This document shows, piece after piece, positions 45,801 through 57,922 of a DNA stretch of 64,000 nucleotides (position 1 is its first letter; every line of letters starts with the position of its first letter). Origin of the DNA: Poa pratensis (taxonomy: Eukaryota > Streptophyta > Magnoliopsida > Poales > Poaceae); the NCBI GenBank assembly GCA_947311845.1, contig CAMZMU010000040.1:61811901-61875900 (forward strand), given 5' to 3'. The position numbers and the translations under genes were made by a program. The notes under the pieces are model-generated. The model ran no database searches. It saw only the letters and a program-made list of their open reading frames with translations, and was not told the DNA's origin.

Positions 45801-47207
45801 TATACAAAAAATCGATAATTCTTTGAGATTTAATATATTATACATAAAACAAAATTCATGAATAGAGACTGTTTTTTGTTTTTTTTAGAGAGAGAGAGAG
45901 CCAGTATGAGGTTTGAGTAGGACGTGCCATCCGGTTGGGGCGTCCACTAGCGCGGCGAGCGATCGGGACTACAACATGGGCCAGCAGGGGACAAGAGGAT
46001 CGGGTCCCGGGCTGTCCCACTCTGTCTACCGCCCTGTCGGCCACTCGGTACAGGCCCATCAACGCATGCCGGTCTGTGGGCCCAACCCTATCGAACCTTG
46101 ACCAATCACACCGTGTCTCTTTTTTTCTGTCGATCTCGATCTGTGCATTGCAGACAGGCTTGGCGTCGGAGTAGCAAGACGGGATGTACACTTGAGATTT
46201 CTCGCCCTTGAAGGTTGTACGTTTCGCCTTGTATAATGTACGTACCCCCAGCTAGCTTTATAGCCTAGCTGCAATGCTGCAGAGAAGCAACCTGTAATTG
46301 GATGGTAGAACGGTGGAGATATTCTTAGCCCATCAAAGTTTAAATTCTATATTTGACATCTTCTCATAAATAAAAGGTGAAATATTATTCAGCGTGAGAT
46401 GATGTTTTTTTCGAAGCGAGACGTCTACAATAATCGTCAATCTAAAAACTTGATCCGCTGATTCAGTCTAACAGATTTGCTCATTTAATAAAGAAAGCCA
46501 TATACATCTTTTCGATTTAGAAGCTCAGAGACCCTCCATTTCGAGAAAAAAAAAAAACAGATTTGCTCATAGGGTTAGCATGTATGTACAATAGTACAAG
46601 CGTATATTCAGAGGTTGAAAGTATTAAGTATGCATGTGTTTGTGAACGTCTCTGCCATGTTTCGCAAAAAAAAAAAAAATGCAATGCTAAACGAATGGGT
46701 ATATAGTTGTTACTTTGTACGACATTGTACCTGGCGTTAAGTTGTATAATAATAATAAAATTTGTTCCTGTGCACACGCTTATAGACCGATTAATATTCA
46801 GAGTATCGTTAAGTTGATTTGTTCTCTTGCGGGAAACAATCAAGCTTAATACAGCTAGCTCGAAATATGCGAATTAAGGGTGGCTAAGTTGTCTTGTAAT
46901 GATCTGGCCGGGTTGGTCCGGCCACGCCATGCCTCGGCCGAGAACAGCATACGTGGCCGTCCAATGCATCTGTCTCCATATCGCATGTTGTCGTGGCGCG
47001 CATGCATGTCTCCGACAAAGAAATTATTCACACGGCCGGTGCATCTAATTGCATCCACATGGCATGTCTAGTCAAGCTCTCTTTTGTCCGCGTCCAAGCT
47101 GTTCACAACTGCTTGAGTTGGTTTAAAGAAAAAGAAATTTGCTTGATCATGCGACCGCTCCTCATGTTCTCTTAGCGAGAGAACAGTCTCTCTCTTATTA
47201 GAACTTA
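42830..47207. other. Gene-poor region upstream of the WAT1 pair
   Basis: About 4.4 kb with no supportable gene. 42830-43560 is the probable promoter region of WAT1 copy B. 44050-45190 is AT-rich. A (GA) microsatellite is at about 45889-45900. The 45900-46200 stretch has open frames on both strands that look like shadows. Nothing with defined ends was seen. Confidence 0.5.
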
Positions 47208-47332
47208 CTCCATCGGTTCTAAATTAGATGACTTCTATTTGACCACATGTGGATGTATCTAGACATTTTATAAGTATAGATACTTATACATTTGCATAAA
47301 TGGAAGTCATCTAATTTAAAAAACGGAGGAAG
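47208..47332. mobile_element. Stowaway-like MITE (125 bp)
   Basis: It starts CTCCATCGGTTCTAAATTAG and ends in its approximate inverse (CTAATTTAAAAAACGGAGGAAG), flanked by TA (47206-47207, 47333-47334). It is moderately diverged. Confidence 0.8.
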
Positions 47333-47834
47333 TATTAAGGAGTGGAGATTTCCTTTTTGGATCCCGAGATCCTGTGCTCTGCTGTTTAAAAAAATTCAAA
47401 AATTATATGTACAAGTTTTAAAAATTCTGAAAAAATATGGATGTAGCCAATGGTGAATCCCACAAAGTGTAAAATATCAATTTTAAATACTTTATATTTT
47501 GGGATAGACAAAAAATGAAAAAAGTGTGAATCTGAGAATGCATATTTTTCATTAGCCAATAATATATCTCCAACCTGACACAGTGATACCCATTTTCTAC
47601 GTATATAGGATAAAAAACATCGACCCAATTGGATCCGGATAGCTAGTCCAAATATCCGACCTGCTCGACACCTGTCATAACAAGCCCATGTGTGGGGCCG
47701 GATTTGGGGTTGTGCAGACCCAACCCCAATCCGCCAATTGAACAAATAGCTATAGATTGCCGCTCTCCTTTCTTTGTCCTAAATCCCCGCCCCCTCGCCA
47801 TTTGTCTCCTCAAGTTAGGCGCTCCGCGCGCGAC

Positions 47835-48115
47835 ATGGACAAGAAACTTGTGGAGAAGGAGGCCCGCTCGCTAGACCCCTTGGACCAGAACAAGACATAA
47901 AGAAAGCCGTAAACCATCGTCCAGAGGGATCGCATCGCCCGAGAGCGCCTATGGTAGAAGGCGAAGAAGGAGGAGTCTACAGAGTTGGTGTTCAGCGCGT
48001 GCGCTTCAGCGTCCTCGTCCGCATCTGCGTGAAGGGCCACCCCCTTGACCACACCCCCGACCGGTGTCGTCCTGATGATGCGAATCACACACCCGTTGGG
48101 AACCCCAAGAGGAAG
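47835..48115 (+). pseudogene. Degenerate coding remnant, family unknown
   Basis: The ATG at 47835 opens MDKKLVEKEARSLDPLDQNKT and then stops. Other frames continue with basic/helical sequence (RDRIARERL, KAKKEESTELVFSACASASSS) to a donor-like AAG/GTATGA near 48115. Codon composition is GC-rich relative to the flanks. Several frame changes make it a relic. I do not recognise the family. Confidence 0.3.
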
Positions 48116-48598
48116 GTATGATGCAACGTAGCAGAATGTTTTCTCTCAGTTATGAAAGCAAGGGTTATCGAACCAGTAGGACTTGCAAGACTTCAACATG
48201 GTGCCAAAACCACTCTGGCGCTTGTAGCTTCGTCGTGGACCTGAACACAAAACAAACTCTCACTTTGCCCCAACGTTTCAGGAAGGTTGTCAATCTTCCC
48301 GTCTTGCTGAAACTGATGAGATTAAACGTATGGTGTGGAAAACAAATGTAAATGAAAAAATGAACAACGAGGAAATGATGGTGAGAAGCAATGGAACCGG
48401 TGTTTTAATCAGTGTAAAAGAATGGACCGGCGTCCACAGTTCACTGGTGGTGTCTCTCCATAAAACAGATAAACATACATGCTGGGTAAACAAATTACAG
48501 CTAGTCAATTAAAAAATTATAAGGGCATGACAATGCTATCACGACAAGCTATAGTTTACCGTAGTATTTAATTGGGCATTACAAAAAAATACATGCTA
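48116..48598. other. Intergenic sequence left of the copia element, nothing recognised
   Basis: About 480 bp with a few short frames and no recognisable protein, repeat or terminus. It joins the target duplication GCTGC at 48599. Confidence 0.5.
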
Positions 48599-48603
48599 GC
48601 TGC

Positions 48604-49916
48604 TGAAAGATCGATATGTCGACTAGAGGGGGGGGGGGTGATTAGGCGACTACCAAATTTTAATTCTTTTTCGATTAATTAGGGCTTGAGCAAAGTATAA
48701 CAAGGTTGACTAGATGTGCACTAGGTGATAGCAACCTATGTGATACAAGCAAGATAAATAGCGTAGCGGAAGCAACAAGTAAAGGATAGAAATAACCGCA
48801 AAGTGGAGACACGGAGATGTTTCCCGTAGTTCCTTCCCAAGGGAAGTACGTCTACGTTGGAGGAGTGTGGAGCCACCTAGGCGCTCCAATAGCACGGATG
48901 TGCTGACTCTATTCTCCGTGAGCTTTACCCGTGGGGGTTTGGCTCTTCCACTATGAGGTCACCTTGATGGCGTTAACCAAGCCGGTACACAAAGGTTGGG
49001 GAACTCCACAATGAGTTGGAGCCTCCCAACAATGCCTCGGACTTCCTCCGAGACTCACAAAGTCACCTAGGGTTACAAGCAACCCAAGATGCAAGATCCA
49101 CACGGAGAGTGTGGGGGGGGGGGGGGGGGGGGAAATGAAATTCCTTCGGTGAAGATGTAGATCTAGACCTCCTCCTTCACTCCACAAAGTATCAAGACGT
49201 TTGGGTGGTTGGAGTAGGAGATCTAGTAGGTTGAAGCTTCAATAGATGGAGGAGAGAGAGAGATTGCTCGAAGCTTAGCTTCCAAGGAGGAAGAAGACCC
49301 CTTTATAAAGCCTCCTCCAAAAGTGGCCGTTGCACAGCCCAGATTCCCGCGGCGGTACTACCGCTGCCTCTCTTTGTCTTCAATTCAAACGGTATCTTCG
49401 CGGCCACATGCTCTAGTCTTCAAGGCGGTACTACCGCTGGAGGTAGCGGTACCACCGCTGCTCAGCGGTACTGCCGCTGCGGTACCACTGCAGCTACCGC
49501 TCGATGAAACAGACGATGAAAAACAGCGGTACCTCGGGCGGTACCGCAACGGTAGCTGGATCCTTGGCAGCTCCTTACTGACGCTCGAAAACGCACGCAG
49601 CGGTACCACCGCTGGAACGGACGGTACTACCGCTGCAGTACCGCTGGAGCTACCGCTGAAGGAAACAGAACCTGAAAAACGGCGGTACCTCCAGCGGTAC
49701 CGCCAGCGGTAGCTGGCTGAAGAAGCTGCGCAGCGGTACTACCGCCGCGCGTGGCGGTACTACCGCTGCCTGGAGAAGAAAACTGCAAAGACCAATTTGC
49801 AAGCTCTATTCGATGACGCTTATAACAATAATTCCTGGAAGCTCAAAATACATCGTTAGATACATAATTGTGTTATCACTAACACCAAAACATCATCTAG
49901 GGAAGATGCACTTTCA
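48604..49916 (-). repeat. 3' LTR of the copia element
   Basis: 1313 bp. It matches 60469-61752 closely. Differences include a 20-G run at 49113-49132 (6 G in the other copy), an 11-G run near 48628, and indels of roughly 17 and 20 bp in the palindrome-rich U3. A TATA element (TTTATAAAGG) is at about 49312-49317. Confidence 0.92.
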
Positions 49917-50310
49917 ATCTCCCCCTTTTTGGCGTTAGATGACAACACAATTATCGCAAGGCAAAAGATTTGTAAAAGATAGACGGAGCTCCCCCTAGAC
50001 ATGTGCATTATTCATGAAATGCTTTTGAATGCACAAACGCACACAACCTAGGATCAATGCTCCCCCTAGCTTTTGCAAACTTTGCAAATAATATAAGATA
50101 AAGAGCTTGCAACAAAGAAGAAAGACATGAACAAGAAGTAAACATAAGCTAAGCAATTAAGGTTCACATGTCTTACACCACATGGAGAGATCCACAACTG
50201 AAAATAAAAGTGTTCACAAGCATAGAGAAACAAACGAAGAAAGAACAAGCTTGTGACACACAACCCTTGCGAAACCCCGTACGAGCTACTAGATATCTCT
50301 CCCCCTTTGG
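49917..50310 (-). other. Multiple polypurine tracts upstream of the 3' LTR
   Basis: On the minus strand AAAAAGGGGGAGAT abuts the LTR (49917-49930). Further AGGGGGAG-like tracts occur at about 49989, 50061 and 50300. Repeated polypurine tracts are a described Sirevirus feature. The tract touching the LTR should prime plus-strand synthesis. Confidence 0.6.
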
Positions 50311-50421
50311 CATCGAGACACCAAAAAGGGAAAGACCGATGCTAACGCCCCATGGGTCACTCGAAACCGAACGGAGGCTGCTGAGAGGTGACTTCATCTT
50401 CTTCATAATCTGCCCAAGTGA

Positions 50422-52118
50422 TCACCTGCCCTGCACTGTCCTGAGCTTGCCACTCCTCCCATGGAGTGATGTTCTTCTCCGACCGGACTGCACTTGTTCT
50501 CCTTGAGCACGACGGTGAGCAATTTCAGCTTGGCGAGCCTTCATCGTGCTCTCATAGACATCATATTGGTTCCTCTCAACTTTCTTGGTCAGCTTGAAGA
50601 GCTTCTTCATAGAAGTAGCCATCCAAAGGAAAGGCCCTTCCTTCTTAGTGTGAGAGGGACCGGCTTCATCCACAACTTCTTTGCTCTTCTTCTTCGGATG
50701 GGGCTTAACAAGGAGCCGCTTACTCTTGTGGGGATCCAATCCTCCGCATCCCCAAGCTCCGCAACATCGTTCTCCTCAACCCACTTCCAAATGATGATAC
50801 GCATGATGAGAGGAGCAAAAGCGATGTTCTTCTTCTTGATAATGACCTCCCAAAGTTCATGCCAAATGAAATCCATGACATCCAACTTCTTCCCTTGCCT
50901 TGCATCTCCCTTGTGAGGAGCATTAGATTCTTGAGATACCCATGAATTTCATCAATGTTGCCCACCTTTGGGTTGATGGTCTCGCGATAAATCCGTGCAT
51001 GATGTCCCAAGTGGGAAAGAGTCCCTTTGACTTGCCAACCTTCCACTTCTCAGCGCTCTCCGGGTCATATAAGGCAAAGCTTCTCAACTTCTGCAGCCTG
51101 CACCCCCGTATGATGTACACGGAAGTGAGTATCATCAAAGTCCTCGTAGAGGACGGAACCAAACTCCTCATAACCAAGCATCTGAGCAATTGCAGACCAC
51201 TCTCTTCAAACTTCTTCTCCTTTGTCATCCATGTGATGGTGCGCTCCGTCTCATTGCCAAAGTGAACGGTGGCTAGAAACTGAGCCACAAGCTTCTCATC
51301 AAAATCTTGTTCCAACTCCATCATGGGTAAAAGCCCAAACTCTTCGCAAATATCAAGGGCTTCTCCAAAGTAATCAATCTTGTCCCTCATGTGATCCATA
51401 TTGATGAAGTGTTGCTCCACATGGTTCTCCACCGGCTTCTTCAACAAGATCTCATTGTAGCATTGTTCTTGGAACTTGTTGTGAAAGAAAGGATTGTTGC
51501 CCCGAATGGAGGGAATTTGATCCATCCTCTCAATCACATAGCAATTGACAGCCCGCTTGACCGCAAAATCCTTGTCCGACATCTGACTAGCAGTCTTGGT
51601 CCTCTTGGGCAGGGTCTTCTCCGAGGTGGAAACCTCCGGCGAGTCACGGGAACCCCATCAATCTCATCTTGACCTCATCAGCACCATCGGTCCTTGGTTT
51701 CTTGCGCCCGACAGACTTGGTGCGACCACGAGACGCACTACCTGTGAATAGCATGGGAGGGACAAGCATAGGTAAGAATGCACCATTTCATTATTTTGGA
51801 GAAAAAGAGCACATGTCTACAAAATTGTATGAAATTAAAACTAGAGGGAGAGTGCCAAATCTAGTGTTGGAGATGTAACAAGAGGTAATATTATGGCTTA
51901 AAAAGCACTAACATTATCTAGGGTTACTCCTCTAAATCTAGGAAGAGGAACTTTCAATCTAGCCACAAATTTCGCAACAAAATGATAGACAAGGTTCTAG
52001 ATCCACAAATACACACATCTACCTACTCAATCTACCACGAATCCAAGAGGAACACCACTAATTTCATCTCTATCCATCAACTAGATGAGAGAGAGGGATA
52101 GGGCATACCGGAACTCAT
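50422..52118 (-). pseudogene. Third ORF of the copia element (env-position, plant transposon protein type), broken
   Basis: A short minus-strand exon, ATG at 52118 to 52109 (donor GTATGCCC), joins in phase to 51741 after a TTCACAG acceptor. This gives a basic N-terminus (SASRGRTKSVGRKK). A frame break follows near 51650. Frame 51582-50923 then carries a conserved-looking domain (RMDQIPSIRGNNPFFHNKFQEQ, LYDPESAEKWKVGKSKGLFPTW). It continues through two more frames: 50885-50607 (DFIWHELWEVIIKKKN, WKWVEENDVAELGDAEDW) and 50739-50422 (basic, helical C-terminus). This resembles the putative plant transposon protein domain found downstream of pol in Sirevirus-like elements; its role is not established. 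Confidence 0.5.
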
Positions 52119-52309
52119 GGCGGAGGATCGAGGAGGAGGAGAGGTGCAGGAGGCGTCCCAAGCGTGGAGGAGAAAGCTCCGGGCCTGGGAGGGCTCCTTC
52201 CGGCGGAGGAGTGGCCGGCGGCGGGATCTTGGAGAGGAAGAGGCACGGGGAGGAAAAACGAGTGGGGAAATAACCCCACATCGAGTTGGCCCCGTGCCTT
52301 ATCCTGGAA

Positions 52310-52440
52310 AATCCCGCGAGCGGTACTACCGCTCGATCCAGCGGTAGTACCGTCCTGGTATTTACACGGCCCGTGGCGATACCGCGCTGCACAGGGTGCA
52401 GCGGTAGTACCGCCAGGGGCCGGTAGTACCGGCGCCTGGG
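52310..52440 (-). promoter_or_regulatory. Cluster of GCGGTAGTACCGC palindromes between RNase H and the third ORF
   Basis: At least four copies of the palindrome core GGTAGTACC lie 200-320 bp upstream (minus sense) of the third ORF start. The same motif fills the U3 part of both LTRs upstream of the TATA element. Its placement suggests an internal promoter region, but no clear TATA box was seen. Confidence 0.4.
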
Positions 52441-53083
52441 GAAAAATCAGCTAGGGCTCAAAAATGAGCCCCGAAGCCGATTTGACCGCCGTTTCCGACC
52501 ATCCAAACAACCAAGAGCATGAAAAAGGCATTTTTAGAGAGAGATGGCTGTTTTAAGAAAGAGTGTTGGCTTGGGATAGACAAGTAGCTGAGGAAGGAGA
52601 AGAAACTCAAGTTTGCAAAAACCAAACTTGAAGCCCAAGCTTGAGTTCTCTCCCCAAAAAGAAGTCTAAAACACCAAATAAGATCCAAATAAAACCAACT
52701 CCTCATAAGGAGGAGGGCGGTGGCCTAGGCCACCATGTATGAGCAATTATCAACCCAAAACCGCGAAGATATATCTTGGGTTCAAGGCCAATACTCATCG
52801 TTTAAGCACAATTTGTCACCGGAGTGACCAAATGAAGCACGAATTGTCTATGTGCGCATAATAGAAGTAGTGTTGACTCATGAGTTGAGCTACACTCCCC
52901 CTATGTCCATGCATGCATCTAAACTAGTTACGATGTCTACTATGGGTACTTGTGCAAGGCGGTCAAGCAAAGTTGCTCGCATCAATGACATTTAGTTCAT
53001 TCCTCAACTCTCGAAATCTTGGTTCATCAAGGGCCTTCGTGAATATATCCGCAAGTTGATCCTTGGTTCCTACAAAAGAAAGG

Positions 53084-53464
53084 TCAATGTTGCCCCTTCC
53101 ACATGCTCCCGGATGAAATGATGACGAACTTCAATATGCTTCGTCTTGGCATGTTGCACGGGGTTGTGGGCGATCTTGATAGCACTCTCATTGTCGCAAA
53201 GAGGGGCACCTTGGTGAAGTTAATACCATAATCCTTCATAGTTTGAACCATCCATAAGAGTTGAGCACAACAACTTGCGGCGGAGATGTACTCGGCTTCG
53301 GTGGTGGAGAGAGCAACACAATTTTGCTTCTTGGAAGACCAACACACCAAGGAGCGGCCAAGAAATTGACAACTCCCGGATGTAGACTTCCTATCCTTCT
53401 TCTCTCCGGCATAATCCGCATCCGAGTACCCATAAGATGAAAGCTTGAACCCTTGGGATACCAA
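53084..53464 (-). pseudogene. Copia RNase H (separate frame)
   Basis: It contains [19 protein letters not shown] and [11 protein letters not shown], the signature motifs of copia RNase H, which removes RNA from the RNA-DNA hybrid. It is out of frame with the RT to its right, with a break at about 53440-53460. Its C-terminal part also seems shifted. Confidence 0.8.
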
Positions 53465-54630
53465 AGACCAAAGTTTGGGGTATGAAGCAAATATCGAAAG
53501 ATGCGCTTAACCGCCACTAAGTGGCTCTCTTTGGGAGCCGCTTGATACCTTGCACACTTACCCACACTAAACATAATATCCGGTCTAGATGCACAAAGAT
53601 AAAGCAAAGAACCAATCATAGAGCGATAGAGTTTTTGATCGACATCGTTACCCTCGGTGTCGGTGTGGAGGTCGACGGAGGTGGACATGGGTGTCTTGTA
53701 AGGTTTGAGCTCCATCATCGTGAACCTCTTGAGCATGTCTTGGGTATATTTGGCTTGATTGATGAAGGTACCTTCCCTATATTGCTTCACTTCAAATCCT
53801 AGGAAGTACTTCAACTCCCCCATCATGGACATCTCAAATTTGCTTGTCATTAGCTTTGCAAACTCATCATTGAAAGCATTGTTAGTAGAACCAAAAATGA
53901 TGTCATCTACATAGAGTTGGCATATGAAAAGATTGCCACCCACCTTCTTGGTAAAGAGGGTGGGGTCAATAACACCAACTTGGAATCCACGGTCTACAAG
54001 AAACTCTCGAAGGTGCTCATACCACGCACGTGGGGCTTGTTTAAGGCCATAGAGTGCCTTGTCGAGCTTGTAAACATGGTCCGGATGGTTGGGATCCTCA
54101 AACCCGGGAGGTTGCTTAACATATACCAACTCATTAATAGGACCATTAAGGAAAGCACTTTTAACATCCATTTGTTGCAATTTAAAGTTATGATGAGATG
54201 CATATGCAAGCAAGATGCGAATAGATTCAAGACGAGCAACGGGGGCATAGGTTTCACCGAAGTCAACACCTTCGACTTGAGAGTAGCCTTGTGCCACCAA
54301 TCTTGCCTTGTTTCGAATGACAATGCCGTTCGAATCTTGCTTGTTCTTGAAGACCCACTTGGTGCCGATGACGTTCTTGCACCCATTTGGCCTTGGCACC
54401 AACTTCCACACCTTGTTGCGCTTGAAGTTATTGAGTTCTTCATGCATGGCATCAATCCAATCATGATCTTCAAGAGCTTCATACACCTTCTTGGGCTCGA
54501 TGAAGGACACAAAAGCATGGTTGGTGCTAAAGCTTGCCAATTGTTTTCTTGTGACGACCTTGCTTTGGACACCTCCAAGAACTTTGTCCAATGTATGCTC
54601 TAAGCGAGTTAATTTTTGCTCTCTTCGCAA
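53236..54630 (-). pseudogene. Copia reverse transcriptase
   Basis: A 464-codon frame. Conserved RVT_2 motifs in order: W-rich [72 protein letters not shown] and the catalytic [20 protein letters not shown] and [12 protein letters not shown] follow. It is a complete RT domain, but it is separated from integrase by a frame change at about 54610-54720 and from RNase H by another. The last 65 residues are out-of-frame read-through. Confidence 0.87.
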
Positions 54631-56345
54631 TTCTCTTCTCTTCTTGGTCTCCTCCGAAGTTTCTTGAGAGATGACTTGATCATTTCCTTCATCATCGGAG
54701 TCATGTGCATTGTTTTGATCTTGAGCTTGATCTTGATGGGACCACCTTGATCTTGTTCTTGATCATTGTCGTGTGCACCATCTAGAGCTTGGTCTTGAAC
54801 ATCAAGTTGTGGAGAGGAACCACTAGGTTGATCTTGTTCTTGACCTTGCTCACTTGTTTGAGGGCTCGGAGTTTGTTCTTGGTTACGGGGAGGATCTTGA
54901 GTTGGTGATGGTATGACTTGAGGAGGAGCTCGAGGAGGATCTTGAACTTGAGGAGGATCCTCTTCAATGGGACGAATGTCCCCAATTGCCATCCTTCTTA
55001 GAGCGAGCTCCATAGGTACATCACCTACAACATTAGGATCAACTTGCCCCACTTGGGAGCCATTATCCTCATCAAACTTCACGTCACTAGATTCTTCAAC
55101 TTGACCGGTGGTCTTGTTGTAGACTCTATAGCCGTGAGAGTTTGTGGAGTAACCAACAAAGATGCCCTCTATAGATCTAGTCTCAAACTTAGATAACCGG
55201 TTACCTTTCTTGCGAATGAAGCACTTGCATCCAAAGACACGAAAATAAGAAAGATCCGGTTTCTTCCCAAGAAGAATCTCATATGGGGTCTTGTTCAATA
55301 GCTTGCGGAGATATAACCGATTTGTTGCATGACAAGCGGTGGAGATGGCTTCGGCCCAAAAGTTGAACGGAGAAGCATACTCCGCAATCATGGTCCTAGC
55401 CGCATCCATAAGAGTCCGGTTCTTCCTCTCCGCAACACCATTTTGTTGAGGGGTGTATGGAGTGGAATATTGATGAGCAATACCCTCTTCACTAAGAAAC
55501 CCCTCCACGGTGTAGTTCTTGAATTCGGACCCATTGTCACTTCGAATTGTCATGATCTTCTCTTGATATTGGCGTTGAGCCATGTTGATGAAGTCAATGA
55601 CTCTTTGTTGAGTCTCACTCTTCTTCTTGAAGAAATAGACCCATGTGTATCTTGAATAGTCATCAACAATCACCAAGCAATACTTCTTCCCACCAAGACT
55701 ATCATAAGATAATGGACCAAATAGGTCCAAATGAATGAGCTCAAGAATCTTGTCGGTGGTAATCTTCGTCTTTGATGGATGGGCTTCTCCATGTTGCTTT
55801 CCTAGAACGCATGATCTACACACACGATCTTTGGAAAACTTAATATCGGTTAGTCCAAGAATGTGATCACCACTTTGAAGATCATGGAGTGTTCTCATAT
55901 TGGTGTGGGCTAGTCGGCGATGCCAAAGCCAACCCACATCAACTTTAGCCATTAGACAAGTCGCGGCCGACATGCTCTCTTTCGAGAAATCAAGCACATA
56001 CATGCCGTACTCGACATGTCCAACAAAGACTACTTTAAGAGATCCCTTCACGGTGATGATCACACTCTCGTCATCAAAATAACACCCATAACCACTTTTA
56101 GTAAGTTGATAGACGGAGAGTAAGTTGTAGCCAAGGGACTCAACGACAAGTACATTCTTGATAGAGACCTCTCTAGCAACAATGACCTTGCCTCGTCCCA
56201 ATACCTTAAGCTCGCGGTTGTCACTAATTTTGACTCGTGAATATTGAGGTAGAGGAGGTTCAATATCATCCACCAAGTCAATGCGTCCGGTCATGTGTTG
56301 GGATGCGCCACTATCCACCGTCCATCGACCCGCACCGGACGCCAC
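54609..56345 (-). pseudogene. Copia aspartic protease and integrase
   Basis: The frame begins near the protease active site (WTVDSGASQHMTG, about 56310). GAG_pre-integrase follows with a zinc site (WHRRLAHTN, CRSCVLGKQH). The integrase core has HLDLFGPL, IRSDNGSEF and TPQQNGVAERKNR supplying the D,D,E residues. A C-terminal region (FRVFGCKCFI, EGIFVGYS) and a Pro/Gln/Asp-rich linker follow. The linker changes frame near 54720, a small indel in a low-complexity repeat. The CACTA insertion lies 144 bp upstream of its first codon. Confidence 0.87.
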
Positions 56346-56488
56346 ACCCTACAAGGAATCAAGACTTCGATTTAGGTACCCATTTTTCGATGGGTCCTTT
56401 CTTGTTAGTCACAAGGGTCTTTGGAACCCAAATAGTCCAATGATAATCGTCACCATAAGAAGTGCCAACATATTTAGCATAAACATGA

Positions 56489-57906
56489 CACTAGTGGGAA
56501 AACCACTATTAGTGGCGCACCAAATCAACATTCTGTGGCGCACCCGGCCAAATTGCTGGGTGCGCCACAGAATTCACGCCACTAAATTTTTTATTTCTGT
56601 GGCGCACCATGGCATGCGCCACAGAAATCCACTTTCTGTGGCGCACCTGGCTTGGTGCGCCACAGAAATGTCGATTTCTGTGGCGCACCTGCCAGGTGCG
56701 CCACAGAATTCTGAAAATTTCAAAAAATTCAAAAACTGCAAAAAAAAGTTTCAAAAAAAATCAGAAAAATCAAAATATGAAATAATATAAAAAATCCTAT
56801 TTATTCGAATTATTTTCAGATTTTTTGAATCTTTTGAACTCCACCTTCCCGCTAGGTCACCCATCCTCAAAGTGCTCCAACCCTAGCACGCTTAAATTCT
56901 AAGTTCCACCCACTTCACCTACCCTTATGCTACTCAAGTTCTTATTGATATATATAACATATGAATCCTCTTAAGTCTTGTATGTGTGTATGTTACCTAT
57001 GTGTTATAAATGTGCGTTTTTAAAGTTCAGATTTTTCAAAAACTTCTAAACTTTGAAAAGGAGATAAAAAAGTTTCAAAAAAATTAAAAAACTTAAAAAA
57101 ATCGAAAAAAGTCAAAACACTTCAAAAAAAATCAAAAAACTTAAAAAATCCAAAAAATTCACAAAAGTCAAAACACTTAAAAAACATTCAACAATCTTCT
57201 TTGTTATACATTTCTGTGTCTTTTTTGAATTTTTCGAATTTTTTTATTTTTTTGAATTTTTTTTATTTTGCTGCGAAAACTCGTCTGTGTGAAATAACTT
57301 TTTTTTCTTTTTGAATTTGAGGAATCTGTGAATTGCTGACCGGGTAAACCCCGGTGGATTCGAATTCAGATTTTTCTTACGATTTTTTTTGACATATTAT
57401 TTGCGTTATTTCGACGTCGTATGCAAAAGTTATGGCCGTTACAAAATTTCTTTTTCATTTGTTGCAGAAAAGGTCAAAATTCATATTTCAAAATTTCTAC
57501 ACGTACTAGACACTCATACCTAGCCACATGTCAAAGGGTTTTAATTTTTGAATTTTTTTTCATTTTCTTTTATTTCCTGCAAGACTAAAAAAGGCGATCC
57601 ACGGGGGGGGGGGGGGGGGGGGGGGGGGGTGGGGGGGGGTGGATTTGAAAAATGAGATTCTGTGGCGCACCCAGCTTGGTGCGCCACAGAAAGGTCACTG
57701 CCTGGTGCGCCACAGAATTTTTTTTTCAATTTTTTACCTGCCCCCCTGGATAACTTTCTGTGGCGCACCTGGCCTGGTGCGCCACAGAAATGTGACATTT
57801 CTTAGGCGCACCAGGCCTGGTGCGCCACAGAATTATATTTCTGTGGCGCACCAATTAGGGGTGCGCCACAGAATACAACCTACCTATAATGGTTTTCCTA
57901 CTAGTG
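56489..57906. mobile_element. Non-autonomous CACTA element in the copia element (TSD TGA)
   Basis: 1418 bp, starting CACTAGTGGGAAAACCA and ending TGGTTTTCCTACTAGTG, flanked by TGA (56486-56488, 57907-57909). Subterminal repeats of TGTGGCGCACC and its inverse GGTGCGCCACA occur at least seven times in the first 220 bp and six times in the last 240 bp. The centre is AT-rich and non-coding, apart from a 27-G run (57603-57629). Minus ORFs such as 56754-56509 are repeat translations. No transposase is present. Confidence 0.92.
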
Positions 57907-57922
57907 TGACCATCTTTAGATT

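Noticed and set aside
45856..46191. Overlapping ORFs of about 60-110 codons
   Set aside because: They are mirror-image frames on both strands with no recognisable protein or splice context.
50168..50916. Plus-strand ORFs across the copia third ORF
   Set aside because: They are complementary-strand shadows of the minus-strand coding region.
53917..54603. 228-codon plus ORF
   Set aside because: It is the exact antisense of the copia reverse transcriptase, with no independent signals.
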